DNA of 64,000 bases from CAYLHF01 sp964383365 (GCA_964383365.1 CAYLHF010000012.1:25239-89238), one strand, 5' to 3'. Shown: positions 35,383 through 44,444, numbered from the stretch's first letter. Numbers and translations: made by a program. The notes: generated by a model not told the origin, from the sequence alone.

Positions 35383-37503
35383 CTACTTCAGCAGAACCAT
35401 CTGACGGGTCTCTACACTCTTCTGAGCCATCAGCTGGTAGAAGTAGATCCCGGAAGCCAAGCCTTCTCCGGAGAACTCAACCTCGTACCGACCCGGAACC
35501 ATATCGCGATTTACGAGCGTCTTGACGAGACGACCAAGCGAATCGTAGACATTTAGCGCGACGTGTTCTGAGTTCGATACATTGAAACGGATTCTCGTAA
35601 CAGGATTAAACGGGTTGGGATAATTCTGTTCGAGATCATACGTCACTGGAATCTCATCCGTAGCAAGTTCCTCTACACCCGTAATGGTAGAGAAGTCCAG
35701 GGTGTAAATGGTTCCATCAATGCCGTCGTTTGGATGCTCGTGTCCTTCGTTGTCGAAGATCTCATGGGTGAAATCTACGGTCCCGCCCGGAACGACTGCG
35801 AAGTCATGCTCCGTACCGGCGTAGGCACGTTTGAATTCGACGGTCCACACACCATTTTTATAGCTACTGGATGTGGTAACGGATGCTCTGTCTCCATCGG
35901 GTACTCGCATGACGTAACCGGGAATTGTACTACCATTTACCCAGGCGGCATTCGGATCGAACGTCGTGGCCATGGACACTGCCGCCGACGAGTGAGCCGT
36001 CATGGCCGTCATCGCGGCGGCGTCCATCCCGAGGAATACCGGGCTTTCTGCCGGCCCGTTGGCCGCCATGAATTGTGGATTTCCATTGGCATCGGCCCCG
36101 TTGTCGGAATAGGCGCTCGTACCGCTGTCTCCATGCATGGTATCTGTTCCAACCCATTTATCATCGACATATCCCAGCGCTGTTCCGCCGCGAGCGGCCT
36201 TCCAGTGCCAGTTGTCTACGACACCGTTATTGGTTCTCATCACACCGTCAAAATGGCACATGGTTGTACAATTGGCGCCGTCAGTGCCGTTAAGTCCCAT
36301 GTCGAAGATGAGTCCGAATCTATCTTCGTCGCCGGATTGTGTCCAGGACGTGCCATCGTACGCCCAGAGATGTTTATTAATGGACTCCGTCCCGGACTTA
36401 TCGACCCACTGTGCGGACAGGTAGAAATCGTTCCCGTCGGCCATGGCATTCATCGTGACGCCATTGGCAGTGATGAGCGGCTGCGAGGTCCACTCACCCG
36501 GAGTGACCGTACCATCCATTACCGGTGCTCCGCTGCCAACTACCAATCGCGTTGATCCTGTCAGTTGAGCGAAATCAAGCGTGTAGATGGTCCCGTCAAC
36601 TCCATCGTTGGGATGGCTCCCTCCTTCATTGTCGAAGATTTCGTGCGTGAATGCCACGCTCCTACCCGGTGTAACCGTGAAGTCACCCGGAGATCCTGCA
36701 TAAGAACGTTTGAATTCGACCGTCCATACTCCATTGTCAAAAGTCGCCCGAGAAAGAACCGAAGCTCTGTCGCCCGACGGCACCCGGTTGATATATCCGG
36801 GAATTTTGGCACCGGCCGCCCAACCGGCATTCGGATCAAACGGAACAGCTATGGCTGCTGGAAGTGAGGTGTTCGCCTGCGCCAGGTCCTGTGCTGCCTG
36901 ATCTTGCGTCAGATACGTGACACTCGTTCCCGGTCCACCCGTCGGCATGAAACTCGGATTTCCATTCGAATCGGACCCATTATCGGCATATGCACTGACG
37001 CCAGCATCTCCGTGAAAATTATCGGTCCGAACATTTTTGTCATCGACGTACCCCATCGCCACACCACCACGTGCAGCCTTCCAGTGCCAGTTATCAGCGA
37101 TGCCTGTATTGGTTCTCATCAGGCCGTCGAAATGACACATGGTCGTGCAACTCGCGCCGTCTGCACCGTTGAGGCCCATGTCGAATATGAAACCAAACCG
37201 ATCTTCATTTCCCGTCTGACTCCACGCGGTTCCGTCGTACGTCCACAGGTGTTTGTCGACGCTCATGGTATTCGTTTTATCCGTCCACTGCACCGCGAGA
37301 TACAGATCGTTTCCGTCCCCCATCGCGTACATCGTCACGTTGTTTGCCGTAACCAGGGCCGGGCCCGTGTATTCTCCCGAAGAGATAACGCCATCGAGTG
37401 TCGCGCTCCCGGGTGTGGCCGTCAGCGTGGTCTGAGCACTGGCATCGACTGCCAGAGCTGCGACGAAAACGGCGAATAGAAGTTGTTGTATATGTCCTCT
37501 CAT
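35383..37503 (-). CDS. T9SS-secreted protein with two ethylbenzene-dehydrogenase-type heme-binding domains
   Basis: 706 residues from ATG 37503, which has GAGGTG just upstream; a GTG three codons earlier is also in frame. Order: signal peptide ending DASAQ; heme-binding domain 1 (~27-315); domain 2 (~320-610); T9SS type A sorting domain (~625-706, NYPNPFNP ... GIYFYQL). The domains are near-duplicates, each with DGNDLYLA/QW, EDRFGFIFDMG, CTTMCHFDG (C119/C123/H124 and C412/C416/H417, a CX3CH motif), NWHWKAARGG and FTHEIFDNEG. EB_dh domains bind heme b via Met and Lys; the CX3CH could bind heme c covalently. Predicted cell-surface or secreted redox protein beside a cytochrome conduit. Confidence 0.85.
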   Translation of the reverse strand: MRGHIQQLLFAVFVAALAVDASAQTTLTATPGSATLDGVISSGEYTGPALVTANNVTMYAMGDGNDLYLAVQWTDKTNTMSVDKHLWTYDGTAWSQTGNEDRFGFIFDMGLNGADGASCTTMCHFDGLMRTNTGIADNWHWKAARGGVAMGYVDDKNVRTDNFHGDAGVSAYADNGSDSNGNPSFMPTGGPGTSVTYLTQDQAAQDLAQANTSLPAAIAVPFDPNAGWAAGAKIPGYINRVPSGDRASVLSRATFDNGVWTVEFKRSYAGSPGDFTVTPGRSVAFTHEIFDNEGGSHPNDGVDGTIYTLDFAQLTGSTRLVVGSGAPVMDGTVTPGEWTSQPLITANGVTMNAMADGNDFYLSAQWVDKSGTESINKHLWAYDGTSWTQSGDEDRFGLIFDMGLNGTDGANCTTMCHFDGVMRTNNGVVDNWHWKAARGGTALGYVDDKWVGTDTMHGDSGTSAYSDNGADANGNPQFMAANGPAESPVFLGMDAAAMTAMTAHSSAAVSMATTFDPNAAWVNGSTIPGYVMRVPDGDRASVTTSSSYKNGVWTVEFKRAYAGTEHDFAVVPGGTVDFTHEIFDNEGHEHPNDGIDGTIYTLDFSTITGVEELATDEIPVTYDLEQNYPNPFNPVTRIRFNVSNSEHVALNVYDSLGRLVKTLVNRDMVPGRYEVEFSGEGLASGIYFYQLMAQKSVETRQMVLLK

Positions 37504-37893
37504 TTTAGGCACCTCGTAGCGTGCGAAAAAATTTATGTAGTACTTACAGAATGGGATTCGAATGCGTGGTTTCCCGCTACAGACGGATCCGTGATTTCCA
37601 CCCGAATGGTACAGGCTTTTCTCACACGAAGATCGCGGGTGATGGACACACTTCGTGGCAGGTAAGCCTTAAGAACAATGTGAGTAAACACCTGCGCTGT
37701 ATGTAGGGGTTTTCCCTACATACAGCGCAGGTCTGGCTGATCGGTAAAAGACACGTCGACGGACGTAACGCTCGCCGTGCCAGACTAATTATGCCAGAAA
37801 TGCCCGGTACGTGCACTTTGCGTTCCCGTTCTCGATTAATCGGGTGCACGTCCGGACATGTTCTGGTCGTTGAGTACCGTTCGGTTGCAAGCG
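37504..37893. promoter_or_regulatory. 390-bp intergenic region with a 19-bp perfect inverted repeat
   Basis: No gene is supported here. It holds the promoter side of the EB_dh-type gene and the 3' side of the P-loop-like gene. At 37690-37708 and 37714-37732 are perfectly complementary 19-nt arms around the 5-nt loop GTTTT. There is no T-run after the stem on either strand. It could be a terminator for the upstream unit, an attenuator or a protein-binding cruciform. Confidence 0.6.
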
Positions 37894-39108
37894 TTATGCT
37901 GCGCGCCGATCCGGCGAGGAAGGGCCACATCCTTCCACCCGGCGAAGGGTACTCTTTCTCCTGATATCGCTTGTTTTCCGCGAGACGAGGCGTTTCATAT
38001 ACGCCATGATAGCCTCAGCCCCGCTGTGCCCGTGTGGATCTGATTCAATAACGGGAATACCCTCACGAATCCCCTCCAGATCGGCACCTATCGGACCCGA
38101 TCCCGTGTTGACAATGGCGACAATGGGCACGCCGATCTCTTCGAGAATCTTCACACCTGTCGCCGCCGCGAGGGCCGTGGGAGCTAACAGTAAGACTCCT
38201 GATATTCCGGGGAGAGACGCCAGTTCGGTAAGAACGACCTGTGATTCGGTATTCAATATTCCGTCAGAAATCTGTCCGACAATCACGTCAGGCCGCGGAA
38301 TGGAAGCATCTGTTATCAGCGTGTAAAATAGCTGAGCGACTTCTACAGGTCGTGCTCCCCGGGTCGAAGGGAATCCATATTCGGCGAGATCACGAACGCT
38401 CGTGGCCGAACTGGATAGCATTTCGTCCAGATCGGGTGAACTCATTTCTCCCGTCAGACGACACATGGAGGCCCGAACCTTGTGTTCGGCCAGATGATTC
38501 ACGAGTCCCGCGCTGGATTCGGTCAGGCCCTTCTCTGTGTCTGTTCCCACGGTAAGGAAGATGGGCGGAAGCGCGACCCGATTACGTGCCGGTTCAAAAA
38601 AGAGATTCTTCAGGTTGATTCTGGAGCCTGCCTCGTCCCCGAGCACACCGCGCAATACCACGCGTGTCGGTGTTTGCTCTATCGCGTCGGGCAGTCGTCC
38701 AACGATCCCTTCTTCCGACCACATCTCAAAGAAGCCTTCATTGGTAATCGGGAGCCGTTTTCCGCTCTTCTCCTGTTGTCCGATAATACCGATAATTACG
38801 TCACCGACATGGAGTCGCATCCAGGCGCTGCTCTTTGTTCGGACATGGGCGATGTCGCCTACCGAACCAACTTCGACAATAACGACATCTCCAGGCCTGA
38901 GCGGGGGACGGTTCTTAATGTCGAGTTGTTGAAAAAGTCGTTTACTCTGCAGACTGCGACACGCCCAACTCCACCGTGTTCTTCCAGTTGCGTTCACACA
39001 ATTCTGACTTTTAACCAGCGTTCGCCGATCCATCTCGGAAGCGGTCGTGCCGGAGGGGATCATGAATCGAGTCTGTGCAGTTACGAGTGGTAATGATTTG
39101 TTTGTCAT
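37894..39108 (-). CDS. P-loop-like protein of unknown function (DUF1611/dethiobiotin-synthase-like)
   Basis: About 404 residues from ATG 39108, chosen for the GAGGCG site before it; the frame opens 11 codons earlier. The C-terminal half looks like a nucleotide-binding fold: ILTVGTDTEKGLTESSAGLV resembles the GTDxxxGK(M)T P-loop of DUF1611 and BioD, but Leu replaces the critical Lys. IVGQISDGILNTES, GVLLLAPTALAAA and VPIVAIVNTG follow. The N-terminal ~170 residues contain a small beta-rich region (PGDVVIVEVGSVGDIAHV) of no clear family. It lies downstream of the sigma-54 activator on the same strand across a 271-bp gap. Function unknown. Confidence 0.6.
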   Translation of the reverse strand: MTNKSLPLVTAQTRFMIPSGTTASEMDRRTLVKSQNCVNATGRTRWSWACRSLQSKRLFQQLDIKNRPPLRPGDVVIVEVGSVGDIAHVRTKSSAWMRLHVGDVIIGIIGQQEKSGKRLPITNEGFFEMWSEEGIVGRLPDAIEQTPTRVVLRGVLGDEAGSRINLKNLFFEPARNRVALPPIFLTVGTDTEKGLTESSAGLVNHLAEHKVRASMCRLTGEMSSPDLDEMLSSSATSVRDLAEYGFPSTRGARPVEVAQLFYTLITDASIPRPDVIVGQISDGILNTESQVVLTELASLPGISGVLLLAPTALAAATGVKILEEIGVPIVAIVNTGSGPIGADLEGIREGIPVIESDPHGHSGAEAIMAYMKRLVSRKTSDIRRKSTLRRVEGCGPSSPDRRAA

Positions 39109-39379
39109 GGTTCGCCTCGAAATATTGGGAACGCAATTCACTCCATGACGAACTTCATGCCAAAATAAATAATTTAATTATTTGTCCCTTTTCAGGCCCT
39201 TGTAGTTGTTTACAAGGATTTTACATACTTTTTATGTGACTCACTGACACACGGATTAACACCGCTTGTATCAACGATCTGTCTCAATGAAACAGCCGGG
39301 TGTACCGTCGACGGAGAGATTGCGGGAACGGACAGAGAACGAGCGTCCGTCCAAAGAAGTAGGACCGTTGAATCGGGGC
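39109..39379. promoter_or_regulatory. AT-rich upstream region with a 7-6-7 palindrome
   Basis: 271 bp between the sigma-54 activator's stop and the P-loop-like gene. Bases 39155-39240 are markedly AT-rich, as expected of a promoter reading left. CCTTGTA-N6-TACAAGG at 39198-39217 is a perfect inverted repeat of operator size, ~90 bp before the gene start. I found no -24/-12 sigma-54 element facing this gene. Confidence 0.4.
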
Positions 39380-41068
39380 TCAGACCTGATCCAGCTTGAA
39401 CTCGGTCAGCCTGCGATAGAACGTCGCCCGAGATATGCCAAGCAATTTGGCGGCCGCTTTGCGGTTGCCCTCCGTGTGCCGAAGGGCCGCCAGGATACGA
39501 TCACGCTCATCGTCGGGTAATCCGTCAGGAAGCAAATCGGCCGCCACCGACGTGCGAACCTCCGGCGGGAGCGAATTCGCCTCGATGATACTCCCGGGAG
39601 TATGAATCATTGCGTATTCAATCGCATTGGCAAGTTCGCGCACGTTTCCCGGCCAATTGTACTCCAGCATGCAACGGACCGCCGATTCACCGAGTGTGTC
39701 AATTTCTACTCCTGATTTTGCCGATAGGCCACTCAGGAAGTGGTACGCAAGGAGTGGAATATCGCTTCTCCGTTCCCGGAGAGGAGGCAGCTCCAGGCGG
39801 GCGACTCGGATGCGGAATAACAGGTCCTGTCTGAAGGTCCCGTTCTCGACCTCGGTGGGAAGATGTCGGTGCGAAGCGGCAACAATACGAACATCTACCT
39901 TTCTTGCCTTGGTCTCACCGACACGCGTAACGGTTCGTTCCTCCAGGACGCGAAGCAGATTCACCTGAATATCCAACGGAATATCTCCAATCTCATCCAG
40001 GAACAAGGTTCCCCCGTTCGCAGCGCCAAAGTAGCCGGGTTCGTCCGAAATGGCACCGGTGAATGAGCCTCTCTTATGTCCGAAAAGCTGACTCGCTACC
40101 AGCGACTCTGTGAGTGCACCGCAGTTCACTGCTACAAAGGGCTTGGATGCCCTGGCACTGGCATCGTGAATGGCACGAGCAACGAGTTCTTTTCCGGTCC
40201 CCGTCTCTCCCTCTATTAAGACAGTAGAATCGAAGCGTGCGGCCGACTTGATTTGATCAAAAATGCGATTCATCGGCTCACTGTCGCCGATAATGTCTCC
40301 GCCTTTGTTTTGTCGGGCCAGCTGTCGTCGGAGGTCATGGACCTTCGTAACATCGTAAAAAACGAACAAGCGCCGTCGCTTTTCCTGAGGATCTCTGCGG
40401 ATGTCGAGTTCCATGTGATAGGATTGGCCGTGGTCGAGAGAAATCCTCGTAGGAATACGCGTCGACGTTCCGTCTTCAGAATCAAATTTAGCGCGTACGC
40501 GCGAGATCGTCTCCGACTGAAAGGGCAGCACTCGATCCCACATAAGGCCCAGGGCATCAGACTCATTGATTCCGAGTAATCGTCGAGCTACCTGACTGAC
40601 GAACACGATTCTACCGTCCGCGTCCGTAATTACCGTCCCGATTCGGAGTCCGTCGAGCAGAAGCTGCAAATTATCCCGATCCCGGCGAAGTAGTCTGTGA
40701 GATCTGTATTTGGATAATGCAACCTCGATATTCGCACGTAACTCGCTCTCCTGAAACGGTTTGATCACATACCCGAATGGTCCGGTGGCGTTGGCTCTAT
40801 TGAGCGTTTGTTCGTCTCCAAAAGCCGTGAGAAAAACAACAGGCACGTCTTGTGACTCCCTGATCAACTGCGCAGCTTCGATCCCATCCATCGTCCCTTC
40901 CAGATGGACATCCATGAGGATCAGGTCCGGCCGTAGAGCCGACGCTCGCCTGACGGCCTGCTCGCCTGAAACAACTTTATCGACCACCTGATACCCCAGC
41001 TGCTGCAGGTGGTATTCCAACTCCAGAGCGGTTATCGCTTCATCTTCAACTATCAGTACCTTTACCAC
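39380..41068 (-). CDS. Sigma-54-dependent response regulator (REC-PAS-AAA-Fis)
   Basis: 562 residues. Receiver domain (1-120) with phospho-acceptor Asp53 in LILMDVHLEG; a PAS domain (~135-245); an AAA+ enhancer-binding domain with Walker A GETGTGKE (287-294), the sigma-54 contact loop GSFTGA (334-339; Ser in place of the usual Ala), LFLDEIGD and NWPGNVREL; and a C-terminal Fis-type HTH (AAKLLGISRATFYRRL). It should remodel sigma-54 polymerase at -24/-12 promoters when phosphorylated. It starts 24 bp after the stop of the Reg_prop kinase, its obvious partner. A candidate target promoter lies beyond that kinase at 44429. Confidence 0.96.
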   Translation of the reverse strand: MVKVLIVEDEAITALELEYHLQQLGYQVVDKVVSGEQAVRRASALRPDLILMDVHLEGTMDGIEAAQLIRESQDVPVVFLTAFGDEQTLNRANATGPFGYVIKPFQESELRANIEVALSKYRSHRLLRRDRDNLQLLLDGLRIGTVITDADGRIVFVSQVARRLLGINESDALGLMWDRVLPFQSETISRVRAKFDSEDGTSTRIPTRISLDHGQSYHMELDIRRDPQEKRRRLFVFYDVTKVHDLRRQLARQNKGGDIIGDSEPMNRIFDQIKSAARFDSTVLIEGETGTGKELVARAIHDASARASKPFVAVNCGALTESLVASQLFGHKRGSFTGAISDEPGYFGAANGGTLFLDEIGDIPLDIQVNLLRVLEERTVTRVGETKARKVDVRIVAASHRHLPTEVENGTFRQDLLFRIRVARLELPPLRERRSDIPLLAYHFLSGLSAKSGVEIDTLGESAVRCMLEYNWPGNVRELANAIEYAMIHTPGSIIEANSLPPEVRTSVAADLLPDGLPDDERDRILAALRHTEGNRKAAAKLLGISRATFYRRLTEFKLDQV

Positions 41069-41092
41069 TATCCTTCTCCGACTGGTCGTCGA

Positions 41093-44000
41093 TCAGTGAG
41101 TACCCATTTTTTGCCTGACCTCATCCTCCGATACGGACCCATGAATCGAAACGACTGGAAAAATGATGTCAAAACGGGCACCCTGAGGACCTGACTTCCG
41201 TGTTTCAGCTATCGTAAAACGACCGCCCAGACGCGAGACCAGACCTCTTACAAGATTCAGTCCAAGAGACGCCTCGGTGTGCGTTGCATAATCGTCTGAC
41301 AGTCCCGCTCCGTCGTCGGATACCGTGAGACGATAAAATTCCTGTTCACGCTCCATACGGATTTTAATCGTGCCCCCTTCGGAATTATCTGGAAAGGCAT
41401 GCTTCAGCGCGTTTGACACCAGTTCTGTCAGAATCAACCCGCAAGAGATAGCCCTGTCTACGTCCATATAATGTATGGGACACTGAATCTGAATAAGAAT
41501 GTTTCTGTTTTGCGCATCATAGGATACGAGCAGTTGCTCCGTAATACCTCTAAGGTAGCCGTCAAAATCCAACTCGGCCAGATTGTCAGACCTGTACACT
41601 CGTTCGTGGATCGTAGAAATCGAATAAATTCGATCCCGACATTCGTCAAACAGGCGTTTTGTCGCATCGTCACTAACCTGGCGAGACTGCAAGCGAAGAA
41701 GACTCGAGATCATCTGCAGGTTATTCTTGACTCTGTGATGGACCTCCCGGAGTAGAATATCTTTCTGTTCGAGAGAATCCCTGAGCTCTTCGGTTGTGGC
41801 CTGAAGTTCATCGGTCGCCGTCTCAAAATCATGGGTTCTCGCAGTTACCTCCTTCTCAAGAATTTTCTGCCTGTGACGGAGACTCCTGACCCGAACCCTA
41901 TGTCCGAACGCAATAGCTCCGGAAAAGAGTAGACCGACGATTATCCAGAAGAATATCGTCTGGTAGAAGAACGGTTCGACCGTGAACGAAATGGAAGCTC
42001 CCTCTCGATTCCAAACGCCATCATTGTTGGATGCCATTAACTCGAACGTATACGTACCGGGAGCCAGATGAGTAAATGTGGCAGACGTTTCATTGTCAGC
42101 ATTTACCCATACATCCTCGTAACCCTCGAGTCGATATCGGTATGAAACCGTATTCGGGTCAACCAGACTCAATCCGGCATACGCTATCTCGATTCTCTTG
42201 ACACTCGGAGATACCTCGACCCCTTTTCTGAGATCTGCCCGAATATCATCCAGATAGACGCTCTCGATAACGACGGGAGGAATCGTCTCATTCCGTCTGA
42301 GATTTGTCGGATTTACGACGGCTACGCCGGAGACTGTCGGAAACCACAGGCGTCCATCGGAACCACGCCAACCTGCCGGCTGAACCCCACCATTTACCTC
42401 GCGAGTTCGGAGTCCGTCGTCGGTACCATAGATCGCGTTGCCTACCCGGTCGGCTGCTCCACGTCCCACGTCGTCGAGATCGCGTTTAGAAACTGAAAAC
42501 ACGCCCCGATTACAACCCATCCACAGGTTGCCGTTATCATCTTCGAGAATTTGAAAAATTTTATCGTCGAACAGCCCCTCTCTGGATCCGAATGTCAGGA
42601 AGCGATTGTCCTTAAATCGAGTCAAGCCGCCACCGTACGTTCCTATCCAGAGCGTACCGTCCTGATCCAGGTAAAGGGCAGATATGGTGTTACTCCCGAG
42701 TCCCGAATCGGTCGTAAACGACGTAAATTTGCCGTTATTGAAGAGATTGAGCCCGTCTTCGTAGGTTCCTATCCAGAGCTCACCGTTCGGGCTCTCTGCA
42801 ATCGCTGTTACCGAATTACCCGACAGCCCATCGGCAGTCGTATACGACCGGATAGATGACCCGTCAATAACAGAAAGTCCGTTGTCGGTACCTACCCAGA
42901 GGCGGCCATCAAATGACGTGTACAACGCATAAACGGCGTTACTGGCCAACCCGTTAGTCGACGTGTAGGACCGAATTCGCCGGTCTTTCCAGAGAGTGAG
43001 CCCGGCGTCCACCGTTCCAATCCAATATGCTCCGTTCGGGGCGCCGGCTATACTCGTGACCACGTTACTCGGTAGTCCGGACTCGGTCGTGATCGATGTC
43101 AGACTCGATCCAACTAATTTGGAAATTCCACCACCGAATGTGCCAACAAGAATGGCACCGGCTCTGTCCTCAAAGACTGTTGATACGGCGTTGGAAACAA
43201 GTCCTTCTCGCTCTGACCACGTCGTAAATGCTCCGTCACGTAGCCTGTTGAGTCCACCGCCACCGGTTCCTATCCAGAGACTTCCCTCTCGATCTTCCAT
43301 CACGGAGAGTACGCGCCCGTTGGAGAGACCTTCCTCCGGCGTGAAGGTATCCATCGAGCCATCATGATATCTGGCCATTCCAGTATGGTCCAGGCCCAGC
43401 CAAATGGACCCGGAACCATCTTCAACAATAGACCACACGACATCTTCAGGCCACCCGTTGGACGGGTCAAGATGCCGTACATGCTCTCCTTCGATTCTCA
43501 TCAACCCCGAGTGTGTCCCGACCCAGACACGATCTTCCCGGTCGATATAGAGTTCCTGGACCAGCGACCCCGAAACGCTTCGGATCTCATGGGGTGCCTG
43601 GTCCGCTCCGACGTGCATTTCTGCCAGGCCCTGATCCGTTCCGATCCATAATTCATCGCTCGCCGAAAGTGCGATCGTCTGGACAAGATTCCCTGGAAGC
43701 CCCTTCGACGTATCGAACTTCGTACAAACATCCTGGACGCATGAAAGCAGACCATTTTTACTCGTGCCCAGAAATAGAGTACCATTCGATGATAGTTCTA
43801 TATCATTGATTCGAACGGACCCGAAAGATGTCAGGGGCATATAGTTTTGGACGACGCCATCCCGATAATACAGGACGCCGGCACCGTCCGTCCCAATCCA
43901 TATTCGCCCGTCTGCACCCTCTTTCAGGGCGAGAACATTATGACCTCGCTCGAATGCCAGCGTATTTCTTCCGTTATACACTGTAAACGTGCGACCATCG

Positions 44001-44227
44001 AAGCGAGCGAGACCTTCTTCGGTGCCTAACCACAGATATCCGTTCGAAGATTGGATGAGGGCATGAACTGTATTCTGAGGTAGGCCTTCGTCGTACTGCC
44101 AGACATCGTGTAAAAGCTGGGTGATGGCCTTCTGCGGATCCAGAGGTTGAAACAATCCTGTTGCCGACAGTCTTACGGGCTGGGTGAGACTGACGAGGGC
44201 GACGACAGCAGATAAGACTTTATTCAT
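41093..44227 (-). CDS. Reg_prop/Y_Y_Y sensor histidine kinase with HisKA_2 domain
   Basis: 1044 residues. Signal peptide; about a dozen Reg_prop propeller blades (LWIGT.GGGLNRL pattern, ~35-640); Y_Y_Y domain (YRLEGYEDVWV..., ~690-760); a membrane helix (FFWIIVGLLFSGAIAFG); a coiled coil; a HisKA_2 dimerisation domain with phospho-acceptor His in LREVHHRVKNNLQM; and an HATPase with LVSNALKH and DDGAGLSD. The external propellers suggest sensing of extracellular or periplasmic ligands such as glycans. It forms an operon with the sigma-54 activator downstream. Its sensor half is clearly paralogous to the kinase at 8388, but the kinase module belongs to a different class. Confidence 0.94.
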   Translation of the reverse strand: MNKVLSAVVALVSLTQPVRLSATGLFQPLDPQKAITQLLHDVWQYDEGLPQNTVHALIQSSNGYLWLGTEEGLARFDGRTFTVYNGRNTLAFERGHNVLALKEGADGRIWIGTDGAGVLYYRDGVVQNYMPLTSFGSVRINDIELSSNGTLFLGTSKNGLLSCVQDVCTKFDTSKGLPGNLVQTIALSASDELWIGTDQGLAEMHVGADQAPHEIRSVSGSLVQELYIDREDRVWVGTHSGLMRIEGEHVRHLDPSNGWPEDVVWSIVEDGSGSIWLGLDHTGMARYHDGSMDTFTPEEGLSNGRVLSVMEDREGSLWIGTGGGGLNRLRDGAFTTWSEREGLVSNAVSTVFEDRAGAILVGTFGGGISKLVGSSLTSITTESGLPSNVVTSIAGAPNGAYWIGTVDAGLTLWKDRRIRSYTSTNGLASNAVYALYTSFDGRLWVGTDNGLSVIDGSSIRSYTTADGLSGNSVTAIAESPNGELWIGTYEDGLNLFNNGKFTSFTTDSGLGSNTISALYLDQDGTLWIGTYGGGLTRFKDNRFLTFGSREGLFDDKIFQILEDDNGNLWMGCNRGVFSVSKRDLDDVGRGAADRVGNAIYGTDDGLRTREVNGGVQPAGWRGSDGRLWFPTVSGVAVVNPTNLRRNETIPPVVIESVYLDDIRADLRKGVEVSPSVKRIEIAYAGLSLVDPNTVSYRYRLEGYEDVWVNADNETSATFTHLAPGTYTFELMASNNDGVWNREGASISFTVEPFFYQTIFFWIIVGLLFSGAIAFGHRVRVRSLRHRQKILEKEVTARTHDFETATDELQATTEELRDSLEQKDILLREVHHRVKNNLQMISSLLRLQSRQVSDDATKRLFDECRDRIYSISTIHERVYRSDNLAELDFDGYLRGITEQLLVSYDAQNRNILIQIQCPIHYMDVDRAISCGLILTELVSNALKHAFPDNSEGGTIKIRMEREQEFYRLTVSDDGAGLSDDYATHTEASLGLNLVRGLVSRLGGRFTIAETRKSGPQGARFDIIFPVVSIHGSVSEDEVRQKMGTH

Positions 44228-44253
44228 AGCTATAGGTACGCGCTACAAAATGA

Positions 44254-44272
44254 CGGAAACCGGTAATTTCCG
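44254..44272. promoter_or_regulatory. Inverted repeat, candidate enhancer site for the sigma-54 activator
   Basis: CGGAAA-N7-TTTCCG, perfect 6-bp arms, ~157 bp upstream of the -24 element at 44429 and 27 bp upstream of the kinase start. The distance is typical for a sigma-54 enhancer and would also allow control of the kinase-regulator operon. The link is inference from position. Confidence 0.4.
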
Positions 44273-44428
44273 ATCACAAAAACCAATCCAAATCGATCTT
44301 TAATAGAAATTTAATTTTGAATCAACAGAAATGGATGGGATGTGAAGGATAATATAGATTCTATTCCGTATTTACCGTAGCAGGCCAATGAAAGAGCGTC
44401 CTACCGTGCCACCCCCACCGTTTTACTT

Positions 44429-44444
44429 TGGCACCGCTTTTGCA
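44429..44444 (+). promoter_or_regulatory. Sigma-54 (-24/-12) promoter
   Basis: TGGCAC-N5-TTGCA, an exact match to the sigma-54 consensus core with correct GG-to-GC spacing. Transcription would begin near 44455, ~30 bp before the ATG of the subtilisin-like protease. A sigma-54 activator gene is encoded on the other side, behind the divergent kinase. It was the only such match I noticed in the intergenic regions of this window. Confidence 0.8.

Noticed and set aside
35734..36555. 273-codon forward frame opposite the EB_dh-type gene
   Set aside because: It is antisense to a duplicated gene with intact domains, signal peptide and sorting domain; the frame has no recognisable product.
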